The position numbers and the translations under genes were made by a program. Shown here piece after piece: positions 25,223-33,092 of a stretch of 55,006 nucleotides of DNA (the stretch's first letter is position 1; each line of letters opens with the position of its first letter). The DNA lies in assembly GCA_021826025.1 (NCBI GenBank), contig JAKBBG010000003.1, positions 1 through 55,006 on the forward strand, given 5' to 3'. Under the pieces are notes generated by a model that was not told where the DNA came from, did no database searches, and saw nothing but the letters and a program-made list of their open reading frames with translations. The DNA comes from Pseudomonadota bacterium. Its GTDB lineage: Bacteria > Pseudomonadota > Gammaproteobacteria > Burkholderiales > Ferrovaceae.

Positions 25223-27529
25223 ATGAAAACCATGAACAAGAACTTCAAGCTGAGCGTGCTGGCCGTGGCCGTGGCGGGCGCCCTCTCTGCACTGCCTGCC
25301 CAAGCCGACGACCAGGAAGCGGCCGCGCTCAAAACGCCGTCGAATTTCCTGGAGCTCGGCCCCATTTACAACTCGGCCGATTCCGCCAAGTACGGGGAAT
25401 ACACGGGCCTGGACCGCTCCGGCTGGTACCTGGGCGGCAACCTGGGCGTCCGCGGCGGCAACGCCTACAGCAACAATGAAGGCGGGGGCACCGAACGCTG
25501 GTCCATCTTCGGCGACGACCTGGGCCTGACGTCCCGCAACCTGAGGGCCACTTCCAGCAACCAGGGCAGCTGGAGCGTCGGGGTGGTCTACGACGAGCTG
25601 CGCCACTACATCACCGACACCTACACGACCCCTTACATGGGCGCGATGGGCAACAACGTGTTCACCCTGCCCTCGAATTTCGGCACGGCTTCCAACACCA
25701 CGGCCCTGAACACGACCCAGCTCGGCGCGTTCCATCCGCTGGAAATCAGCTCCACGCGGGCCAACACGACCTTCAACAGCAACCTGATCATCAACTCGCG
25801 CTGGAATGTCAGCTTCGACTACAACCACCTGGACCAGAGCGGCGCGAAGCTGATGGGCTTCGGAGCGGCCGCGCTCAACGGAGCCAACGGCGAAGTGGTG
25901 TCGATCCTGCCCATGCCCACCAACTGGCAGACCGACACCATCAACCTTGCGCTCAACTGGAAAGGGGACAAGGGCCACATGACCGGGTCCTATTTCGGAT
26001 CCCTGTTCCGCAACAACTACAACCAGGTCACCTTTGAAACCTTCGGGGGCGCCAACACGCTCCAGAACATGAGCACCGCCCCGAGCAACATGTTCCACCA
26101 GCTCAACCTGTCCGGAGGCTACGCGTTTTCGGACCGCACCAAGCTTGCCGGAAACCTGTCCTACGGACGCAATACCCAGGACACCGGATTCGTGGTGGAT
26201 CCCGGCATGATGGTGAGCCCGGCCCCCCGTTCCTCGCTCGGCGGCCTCGTCAACAACAGCCACGGGGACTTGAAGCTCACGGACCAGACCACACGCAAGC
26301 TGAAGCTGACCGCCGGCATCAAATATGACGAGCGCGACAACCAGACTTCGTCAAACATCTACAACTTCAACGCCATCAGCGGCGAGACGGGCAGCATTGC
26401 CAACTACCCCAATACGCCCCTGAGCACCCGCAAATACCTGGTCGAACTGGCCGGGGATTACGCCCTGGCCCAGCGCCAGAGCGTGCGGGTGGCCTATGCG
26501 TACGAAGACGTGTCGCGCTGGTGCAACCAGTATGCGGTCAATGCGGGATATCCCGCCGGCACCAACTGCGTGGTGGCCACCGCCACCAAGGACAACCGGC
26601 TGGACGCCACCTACAAGCTGAAGGCCAACGACAGCCTGGACTTCCGCCTGGGCTACCTGTACAGCGACCGCAACAGCAATTTCGACCCGAACGCCATCGC
26701 CGCATTCATCGGCACGAAAGGCAATCCGGTCACGGCCACCACGCTGGTCCCGGGGCTCAATGCCGGGGATTTCCCGGGCTTCTACCCGATGTTCGACGCC
26801 TCCCGCACCGAACAGGGCCCGAAAGCCAACGTCAACTGGCAGGTCAGCGACCGCTTGTCCCTGGCCTTGGGCGGCAAGTACCTGGAAGACAATTACTACG
26901 ACTCCACCTACGGGGTGAAGAACGGCAAGTTCTGGAGCCTCAACCTGGACGCCAACTACCTGTACCGGGAAAACGGCTCGGTATCGGCCTATTTCACGCG
27001 GCAATCGCGCGAACGGACCATGACCAACCTGCAAAACGGGCCGACCACCACCACGACGGCGACGGCCACGCGCATCAGCGTGCCGGCCAACGGCAGCTGG
27101 AACAACACCCTGACGGACGACGACACCACCTTCGGGCTCGGCGCCAAACAGGGCGGGCTGATGCACGGAAAGCTCGAGCTGACGGGCGACATCACCTATT
27201 CGCTCGGCAACACCAATTACGGGACGCAGCTCAACTACGCCACCACGACCACCACGGGCCTCACGTGCAGCGACCCCAGCATCATGTCCTGCGGCTCGCT
27301 GCCGGACATCCGCAACGCGATGACGCAACTCAAGCTGGGCGGCGCCTACCAGGTGGACAAGAACTCAAAGGTCGCGCTCAAGTACATTTACCAGCACCTG
27401 AACAGCAACGATTACTATTTCAACGGCTACCAGTATGGCTATACGCCCACGACGCTGCTGCCTTCCAACCAGCAGCCCGGCAGCTATAACGTCAATACCG
27501 TGGCAGTCACTTACGTCTACAATTTCTGA
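25223..27529 (+). CDS. mtoB: Outer-membrane beta-barrel protein of the MtrB/MtoB/PioB family
   Basis: This 768-residue protein has a signal peptide (cleavage near PAQAD) and a long series of alternating beta-strands, ending in VAVTYVYNF with the terminal Phe of outer-membrane proteins. The N-terminal FLELGPIYNSADSAKYGEY and repeated SWNNTLTDDDTTFGL-type turns are typical of MtrB/PioB. It forms the sheath around the decaheme protein. I see no N-terminal CXXC pair like that in Shewanella MtrB. No MtrC-like surface cytochrome gene follows. ATG at 25223 is used; the second Met (25232) is also possible. Confidence 0.93.
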   Translation: MKTMNKNFKLSVLAVAVAGALSALPAQADDQEAAALKTPSNFLELGPIYNSADSAKYGEYTGLDRSGWYLGGNLGVRGGNAYSNNEGGGTERWSIFGDDLGLTSRNLRATSSNQGSWSVGVVYDELRHYITDTYTTPYMGAMGNNVFTLPSNFGTASNTTALNTTQLGAFHPLEISSTRANTTFNSNLIINSRWNVSFDYNHLDQSGAKLMGFGAAALNGANGEVVSILPMPTNWQTDTINLALNWKGDKGHMTGSYFGSLFRNNYNQVTFETFGGANTLQNMSTAPSNMFHQLNLSGGYAFSDRTKLAGNLSYGRNTQDTGFVVDPGMMVSPAPRSSLGGLVNNSHGDLKLTDQTTRKLKLTAGIKYDERDNQTSSNIYNFNAISGETGSIANYPNTPLSTRKYLVELAGDYALAQRQSVRVAYAYEDVSRWCNQYAVNAGYPAGTNCVVATATKDNRLDATYKLKANDSLDFRLGYLYSDRNSNFDPNAIAAFIGTKGNPVTATTLVPGLNAGDFPGFYPMFDASRTEQGPKANVNWQVSDRLSLALGGKYLEDNYYDSTYGVKNGKFWSLNLDANYLYRENGSVSAYFTRQSRERTMTNLQNGPTTTTTATATRISVPANGSWNNTLTDDDTTFGLGAKQGGLMHGKLELTGDITYSLGNTNYGTQLNYATTTTTGLTCSDPSIMSCGSLPDIRNAMTQLKLGGAYQVDKNSKVALKYIYQHLNSNDYYFNGYQYGYTPTTLLPSNQQPGSYNVNTVAVTYVYNF

Positions 27530-27560
27530 AGATGGCAGCCAGGAATCCGAAACACCATCC

Positions 27561-27591
27561 GGGCCGGCGCCAGCACTGCGGGCGCCGGCCC
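27561..27591. promoter_or_regulatory. Strong stem-loop between mtoB and cymA
   Basis: GGGCCGGCGCC and GGCGCCGGCCC form an 11-base-pair stem around a nine-base loop. It is not followed by a T-tract, so it is more likely an RNA-stabilising or attenuating element than a full terminator. It could set the ratio of MtoAB to CymA. Confidence 0.55.
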
Positions 27592-27622
27592 ATTCGATCC
27601 CAATGACTCGGAGCAAGCATCC

Positions 27623-28219
27623 GTGAACAACGAAAAACCCGGCGCATTCAGGCGGCTATGGAACGTGCTCAAGCGGCCGAGCGCAAAATACTCTTTCATT
27701 GCGATTGCGGGCGTTTCCTTCGTGGCCGGAATCATATTCTGGGGCGGGTTCAACACCGGCATGGAGATGACCAACTCGCTCGAGTTCTGCGTGACCTGCC
27801 ACGAAATGCGCGACAACGTCTACCAGGAATACAAGGAAACCATCCATTACAGCAACCGCAGCGGCGTTCGGGCCATCTGCTCCGACTGCCATGTGCCGAA
27901 AGACTGGCTTCACAAGATCATCCGGAAGTCCAAGGCCTCCTTTGAAATCTGGGGAAAAATCACGGGCAGCATCGACACCCGGGAAAAATTCGAAGCCAGG
28001 CGGATGACGCTCGCCACGCACGAGTGGGAACGCATGAAAGCCAGCAATTCGAGGGAATGCAGAAACTGCCACAGTTTCGAAGCCATGAGCCCGGAACTCC
28101 AGAAGCAGACGCCCTACCGCAAGCACATGAAGGCCCGCGAAGAAGGGAAAACCTGCATCGATTGCCACAAGGGCATCGCGCACCATTTGCCGAAGGAATA
28201 CGTCGAACCGGACGAATAG
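27623..28219 (+). CDS. cymA: Tetraheme NapC/NirT-family quinol-linked cytochrome, CymA-like
   Basis: This 198-residue protein has an N-terminal membrane anchor (about residues 23-44) and four CXXCH sites (CVTCH, CSDCH, CRNCH, CIDCH). This is the size and haem number of CymA/NapC. It exchanges electrons between the quinone pool and periplasmic cytochromes, here probably MtoD or MtoA. The start is a GTG at 27623 with GGAG upstream. It is separated from mtoB by a stem-loop. Confidence 0.92.
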   Translation: MNNEKPGAFRRLWNVLKRPSAKYSFIAIAGVSFVAGIIFWGGFNTGMEMTNSLEFCVTCHEMRDNVYQEYKETIHYSNRSGVRAICSDCHVPKDWLHKIIRKSKASFEIWGKITGSIDTREKFEARRMTLATHEWERMKASNSRECRNCHSFEAMSPELQKQTPYRKHMKAREEGKTCIDCHKGIAHHLPKEYVEPDE

Positions 28220-28237
28220 GCTTCAGGAGGCTTCACG

Positions 28238-28777
28238 ATGAAACGGAATTTTTCACGCACCCTCTTCCTTTCCGCCACCCTTGCCCTGCTGCTGCAGGGC
28301 GGGACAGCCCTGGGCGGGACCGAACCTGATCCCGCTTCAGCGCCACCGGCTGCCGCGGTGGACTGGGCTGCAAACACGAAGGAACTGCTGGCCGACCTCA
28401 AGGGCCGGCTCGCCCTGTCGGACTCCCAGAAGGAGGCCTGGGGCACCTGGTCTGCCGCGACGATCGACGATGCGCGCGCCCAGGGCGAAGGGATGCAGGC
28501 GCTGACCCAGGCGCGTGCGGCCCAATGGAACCCGGACCTCACCACGCCGGAACGGATGGCCCGGAAAGCGGACCTCCTGAAGACCCGGCTTGCCCTGATG
28601 CAGGCCCATCTGGCACGGGTGGAGGCGGCCCTGCAACGCACCCGGGATTTTTACGACCGGCTGGACGGCAAGCAAAAAACCATTTTCGACCTGTTCTGGG
28701 GCCAGGACTATCGCGGCGACCTGTGGCCCGGGCGGGACAGGATGATGTTCGGCCAGGGCTGTTTTCCGCCCCGCTAG
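28238..28777 (+). CDS. Spy/CpxP-like periplasmic protein, second copy
   Basis: This 179-residue protein has a signal peptide (cleavage near ALGGT) and a helical LTXXQ-type domain: LALSDSQKEAWGTW, then TTPERMARKADLL, then FYDRLDGKQKTIFDLFW. It shares this layout and the KQKTIFDL motif with the protein at 16728-17324. It follows cymA by 18 bases and so probably belongs to the mto transcript. A periplasmic chaperone or metal-stress role is inferred. The C-terminus lacks the His-rich tail of the first copy. Confidence 0.75.
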   Translation: MKRNFSRTLFLSATLALLLQGGTALGGTEPDPASAPPAAAVDWAANTKELLADLKGRLALSDSQKEAWGTWSAATIDDARAQGEGMQALTQARAAQWNPDLTTPERMARKADLLKTRLALMQAHLARVEAALQRTRDFYDRLDGKQKTIFDLFWGQDYRGDLWPGRDRMMFGQGCFPPR

Positions 28778-28804
28778 CCGCCCCCGAGTAATGGAGGGAA
28801 CCCC

Positions 28805-29185
28805 ATGATCGCAAAACGCCTTCTGATTGTCGGAGTCTCGCTGCTCATGAGCCTGTCCGCCTTGACGCCGGTTCGGGCAGACCCGGGTCACTGGGATGGC
28901 TGGGGGTGGGGGCTTGGACTGGGCTTCGGCCTGGGCCTGCTGTATGCCCGCCCCTACTACAGCCCCTATTATTATCCCTACTATCCGCCCGCCTACTATT
29001 ATCCGCAGACGGTCATCGTGAACCAGCCCCCGGCCTGGACTCCGGGCACGACGGTGGTGTCCCCCGGAAACGCTGCAGGCTACTGGTACTACTGCGAATC
29101 GGCCCGGGGATATTACCCGTACGTGCCCCAGTGCCCTGAACCCTGGCGCCCGGTCCCAGCCGCCCCGCCGGGCCTGCCTCAGTGA
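28805..29185 (+). CDS. Small secreted Tyr-rich protein with C-terminal CPEPW motif, second copy
   Basis: This 126-residue protein has a signal peptide (cleavage near VRADP), a Gly/Trp stretch (GWGWGLGLGFG), a Tyr/Pro-rich centre and the C-terminal block ARGYYPYVPQCPEPWRPVPA. That block is nearly the same as in the protein at 16126-16689, but the Gly/His-rich repeats are missing. The function is unknown. It follows the Spy-like gene by 27 bases and overlaps the converging GGDEF-EAL gene by seven bases. Confidence 0.65.
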   Translation: MIAKRLLIVGVSLLMSLSALTPVRADPGHWDGWGWGLGLGFGLGLLYARPYYSPYYYPYYPPAYYYPQTVIVNQPPAWTPGTTVVSPGNAAGYWYYCESARGYYPYVPQCPEPWRPVPAAPPGLPQ

Positions 29186-32049
29186 ACTTCGGGAAAATCG
29201 ACCCCTTTCGCGGCCAGCAGGCCGAGAAATTCCTGTTCGGGAACCGGCGGTGAACAGAAGTATCCCTGCACATAATCGCAGCCAAAGGACTTGAGCAGCT
29301 CGAACTGCGGGGACGTTTCCACGCCTTCGGCGATGGTCTGGATTCCCAGCTTGTGCGCCATGACGATGATGGCTTCCGTGAGCACCTGTCCGCTTCCGCC
29401 CGCCTCCAGGGACGCAATGAAGGAGCGGTCGATTTTCAGGTAGTCCACATCGAATTCCTTCAGATAGGACAACGCTGAATACCCCGTCCCGAAATCGTCG
29501 ATGGAAAGTTGCACGCCCATCAGGCTGTACTCGATGAGCCGTTCCCGGACTTTGGGCGAGTCGGACAGCAGCAACCCTTCGGTGATTTCCACGGCCAGGG
29601 CATGGCCCGGCAGTTGCAGGCGGCTCATCTCCTCTTTCCAGTGCGACGCCTCCGACCGTGAAAACTGCAGGGGCGACTTGTTCACGCTGACCTGAATCAA
29701 CCGCCCGTACCGGGACTGCCAGCGTCCGGCCGCCGCGATCGCCTGCAGTAGCACCCATTCGCCGATCTCGTTGATCAGGCCGGCCCCTTCGGCCAGCGGA
29801 ATGAACACGTTCGGGCTGACCAGCCCCCGTTGCGGATGGCGCCAGCGCAACAGGGCTTCCGCCTTTTCGATGCGACCCGTGCGCAAGTTGAGGATGGGCT
29901 GGAAATGGAGCTGCAACTCGTTGCGCGACAGGGCGGCGCGCAAGTCGTGGGTCAAGGCCAGCTTTTCTGCTGCTTCATGCTGCATGGACTCCGTGAAGTA
30001 GCTGAGGCAGTTGCGCCCTTCGGCCTTTGCCCGGTACATCGCCTGGTCGGCGTTCTTGAGCAGCGACTCGATGGTGGTGGCATCTTCGGGGTACAGGGTG
30101 ATGCCGATGCTGGCTGAAATGTAGCCTGCCTGCCCGTCGCCCAGGTCGAAGGGCTCCGACAGGGCACGGATGACGCTGTATGAAACCCGCTCGATGTCGT
30201 TGCGAGCGCCATATTGGGGCAGGATGACCGTGAACTCGTCCCCCCCGATGCGGGCCACGGTGTCGGACTCGCGCACGCAGTTCTTGATGCGGCGCGCCGC
30301 CTCGTGCAGGAGGATGTCGCCTTTGGCATGCCCCAGGGTGTCGTTGATTTCCTTGAAATGGTCCAGGTCGATGAACAGCAGGGCCAGGGGATGGCCGGTC
30401 CGCGCCGCCTTCTTGATTTCCTGTGCCAGGCGGTCCAGCATCAGGTTGCGGTTGGGCAACCCGGTGATCATGTCGAAGTTGGCCTGCTTCCAGATCAGTT
30501 CCGCGTTCTCCTTGCTTTCCGTGATGTCGAAAAACTGGGCCACATAGCGGTGGACCTGCCCGTCGGGGTTGCGGATGACGCTGATGTTGGTGAGCTTCAC
30601 GTGCAGCGACCCGTCCTTGCGGCGGTCCCAAAGCTCACCCTGCCAGTGCCCCTTGTCCAGGAGGGCTTGCCACATGGCCTGGTAGAAGGCCTTGTCGTGG
30701 CGACCGGATTGCAGGATTCTGGGGTTCTTTCCCAGCACGTCCGAGAGCAGGTAGCCTGTCTGCTGGGTGAACGCCGGATTTGCGTCCACAATCCGGTTAT
30801 GCCCGTCCGTGATCAGCATCGCTTCCTTGCTGTTCTTGTAGATCGTCGCGGCAAGCCGCATGGATTCGTCGCTGCGCAGTCGCTCGGTGATGTCGCGCAG
30901 CAGGACGATATAGCGGAATTCGTCCTGGAACGAAATGCGCGAAATCGCCGCATCCAGATGGACCACGCTGCCGTCGTGGCGCAGCCCTTCGATTTCAAGC
31001 CGGTTGAGCTGCAAGGCGGCCGCCATCCAGTCGTTTTTGAAATGGTCGAGGTATTCCTGGAAGGATCGCCGGCTGGTCATGCTCACGAGCGATATGAATG
31101 GCTGGCCGACCACCTGCCGCGAACGGTATTCGAAAATGCGTTCTGCCGCGAGGTTGAAGGACTGCACGATCCCGTCGGCATTGACCGTGATGATGCCGTC
31201 CGCCACGTGGTCCAGAATGGCCTGCAGGTGGTCCGCGGCCTCCTGCACGTCCCGTTCCGCCTGCCGCTGCCGGGTGACGTCCAGCACCGTTCCGAGGGAG
31301 CGCAGCGGAAGCCCGGCGCCGTCGTATTCGGTCTCGCAACGTTCCTCCACGTACTTGATCCGTCCGTCCGGCATCCTGAGGCGGTGCACGATTTCGTAGG
31401 GCTTGCGGCTTTTGAGCGATTCGGCGTAGGTCTGGTGGACGCGGGACCGGTCGTCGGGATGCACCATTTCCAGGAAAGCTTCGTAGGAAGCCCGGAAACG
31501 GCCGGGATCGACTTCAAAGATGCGAAAGACTTCTTCGCTCCATTCCAGCCGGTTCGTGCGCATATCCAGCGCCCAGCTTCCCAGGGACGCGAGCCGCTGG
31601 GCTTCGGTAAGGCGACGCGTGCTTTCGATCAGCGCGTTTTCCGCTTGCTTGCGCTCGGTGATGTCGCGCGACAGCATCATGAAATGCTGTACGGGGTCGT
31701 GGCCCGGCTTCAGGGCCGTGGACAGTTCGAACCAGCGCCGGCCTTGCGGCAGTTCCAGGCAAATGACCTGCCCACGGGTTCTGCCGTCGCGTTCCGCCTG
31801 CGCGAGCGCGCCCATCACCACGTCGGCGGCATCCGGAGGCAGCATTTCCTGGACCGTCCGCCCCAGCAGCAGTTCCTGTTGGGCCACGAGCAGCGCCGCG
31901 TTCTGGGTCCAGATATTGAGATAACGGCCGTCGCGGTCCAGCTCGAAAAGGAGGTCCGGGATCGCTTGCAGCGTGGCGGACAAATCGTTCAGCGCGGCCC
32001 TGTACTGGATTTCCGTTTCTGAACGATCGTCCTCTGTTTTGACAGTCAT
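29179..32049 (-). CDS. Cyclic-di-GMP enzyme with four PAS domains, GGDEF and EAL
   Basis: This 956-residue soluble protein has four PAS/PAC modules at about 20-140, 150-268, 270-392 and 398-515. A GGDEF domain follows with IGGDEF intact at 601-606, then an EAL domain with EALLRW at 731-736. The later catalytic signatures ITEGLLL, IDDFGTGYS and LKIDRSF are also intact, so both activities are possible. No membrane segment or signal peptide is seen. The ligand of the PAS domains is unknown. It is convergent with the mto cluster. Confidence 0.92.
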   Translation of the reverse strand: MTVKTEDDRSETEIQYRAALNDLSATLQAIPDLLFELDRDGRYLNIWTQNAALLVAQQELLLGRTVQEMLPPDAADVVMGALAQAERDGRTRGQVICLELPQGRRWFELSTALKPGHDPVQHFMMLSRDITERKQAENALIESTRRLTEAQRLASLGSWALDMRTNRLEWSEEVFRIFEVDPGRFRASYEAFLEMVHPDDRSRVHQTYAESLKSRKPYEIVHRLRMPDGRIKYVEERCETEYDGAGLPLRSLGTVLDVTRQRQAERDVQEAADHLQAILDHVADGIITVNADGIVQSFNLAAERIFEYRSRQVVGQPFISLVSMTSRRSFQEYLDHFKNDWMAAALQLNRLEIEGLRHDGSVVHLDAAISRISFQDEFRYIVLLRDITERLRSDESMRLAATIYKNSKEAMLITDGHNRIVDANPAFTQQTGYLLSDVLGKNPRILQSGRHDKAFYQAMWQALLDKGHWQGELWDRRKDGSLHVKLTNISVIRNPDGQVHRYVAQFFDITESKENAELIWKQANFDMITGLPNRNLMLDRLAQEIKKAARTGHPLALLFIDLDHFKEINDTLGHAKGDILLHEAARRIKNCVRESDTVARIGGDEFTVILPQYGARNDIERVSYSVIRALSEPFDLGDGQAGYISASIGITLYPEDATTIESLLKNADQAMYRAKAEGRNCLSYFTESMQHEAAEKLALTHDLRAALSRNELQLHFQPILNLRTGRIEKAEALLRWRHPQRGLVSPNVFIPLAEGAGLINEIGEWVLLQAIAAAGRWQSRYGRLIQVSVNKSPLQFSRSEASHWKEEMSRLQLPGHALAVEITEGLLLSDSPKVRERLIEYSLMGVQLSIDDFGTGYSALSYLKEFDVDYLKIDRSFIASLEAGGSGQVLTEAIIVMAHKLGIQTIAEGVETSPQFELLKSFGCDYVQGYFCSPPVPEQEFLGLLAAKGVDFPEVH

Positions 32050-32124
32050 AGGTTCCGTATCATGAACGAGCGCGGGGAAATGCTCTCCCGATCCGGACCA
32101 GCGTATTGCGTTTTGGCCTCTCCT

Positions 32125-32155
32125 GCAAGCCGCGGCATTGCGCCGCGGGCCTTGC
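32125..32155 (-). terminator. Hairpin after the urea/amide operon
   Basis: GCAAG-CCGCGGC and GCCGCGG-GC-CTTGC pair around ATTGC just beyond the stop of the response regulator. A two-base bulge is present and no T-tract follows, so termination is only a possibility. Confidence 0.4.
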
Positions 32156-32162
32156 GGCGAAT

Positions 32163-33092
32163 CTAGCTTTGGGCAGGAAATTTCACTTTTTTCATCACGA
32201 TACCGATGGCGGCGGTACGGGTCTCGACGCCGAGCTTCTCAAAAATGTGTTCCACATGCTTGTCTATGGTACGGTGACTGCTTTCCAGGATCGTGCCGAT
32301 CTGCCGGTTGGTCTTGCCTTGCACCATCCAATAAACCACTTCCGCTTCCTTGATGGTCAAACTGAACCGCTGCTGCAGCGAGCGGACGATGATCGCCTCG
32401 CTTTCCTCCCGCATCAGCACCAGAACTTCATCCGTTTGATCCAGCTCCTGAATCCGCCCGTGCAGCCGGGCCTCCTGTGTTTCCACCAGAATCGGAAATT
32501 CACGCCCTTCCCGGGCAGCCTGAAGGGCGCGTTGCAGCCAGCGCATGAATTCCGGAGGCAACGCTGGCTCGTAATGAACCCCGAAATACTTGGTGAACAG
32601 TTCCCTCCCGAGCGGAGTCGCCCAGAGGATCTCCCCGCGGGAACGATTCACGGTCAGGCTTGCCTGGTCAAGGCGGTCCAGGGCGCCATGGGCTTGCCTG
32701 ACTTGGCGCGCCCGCTGCAAATGGGCCGCAATCCGGGCAAGAACCTCCTGCGGCTTGATGGGCTTAATCACGTAATCCGTGACGCCATGTGAAAAGGCGC
32801 TCACGACATTTTCCGTATCTGAAAGTCCTGTAAGAAAGATGATCGGGATGTTCTGCGTGGCCACATCCTTCTTCAAGTGTTGCGCCACCTGGAACCCGTC
32901 GATGCCCGGCATCAGCGCATCCAGCAAAATGATATCCGGGCGATTGCGCTGAACGGACTGCAACGCGGACTCGCCGCTGGTCGCGACCAAAACCGTGTAG
33001 CCAGCCTCGTCCAGGGCGTCGTGCAGCAGCGCGAGGTTTTCAGGCGTGTCATCCACCACCAAAACCACCTCTGATGCCGGATTGAACTTCAT
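32163..33092 (-). CDS. LuxR-type response regulator of the amide/urea operon
   Basis: This 309-residue protein has a receiver domain (VLVVDDTPENLALL, phosphoacceptor in IILLDALMPG, Lys in VIKPIKP), a middle region of about 110 residues that I cannot assign, and a LuxR helix-turn-helix (LTIKEAEVVYWMVQGKTN, RTIDKHVEHIFEKLG). It overlaps the end of the transporter-kinase gene by four bases and is its probable partner. I chose the ATG at 33092; the frame continues upstream into the kinase gene. It is the last gene of the 18-gene cluster. Confidence 0.88.
   Translation of the reverse strand: MKFNPASEVVLVVDDTPENLALLHDALDEAGYTVLVATSGESALQSVQRNRPDIILLDALMPGIDGFQVAQHLKKDVATQNIPIIFLTGLSDTENVVSAFSHGVTDYVIKPIKPQEVLARIAAHLQRARQVRQAHGALDRLDQASLTVNRSRGEILWATPLGRELFTKYFGVHYEPALPPEFMRWLQRALQAAREGREFPILVETQEARLHGRIQELDQTDEVLVLMREESEAIIVRSLQQRFSLTIKEAEVVYWMVQGKTNRQIGTILESSHRTIDKHVEHIFEKLGVETRTAAIGIVMKKVKFPAQS

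Noticed and set aside
23792-26263. A very long open frame on the minus strand opposite mtoD, mtoA and part of mtoB.
   Set aside because: It is a GC-rich shadow frame: the plus strand has ten haem motifs and a clear barrel, and the minus translation is low-complexity (His, Val, Gly, Arg) with no family signature.
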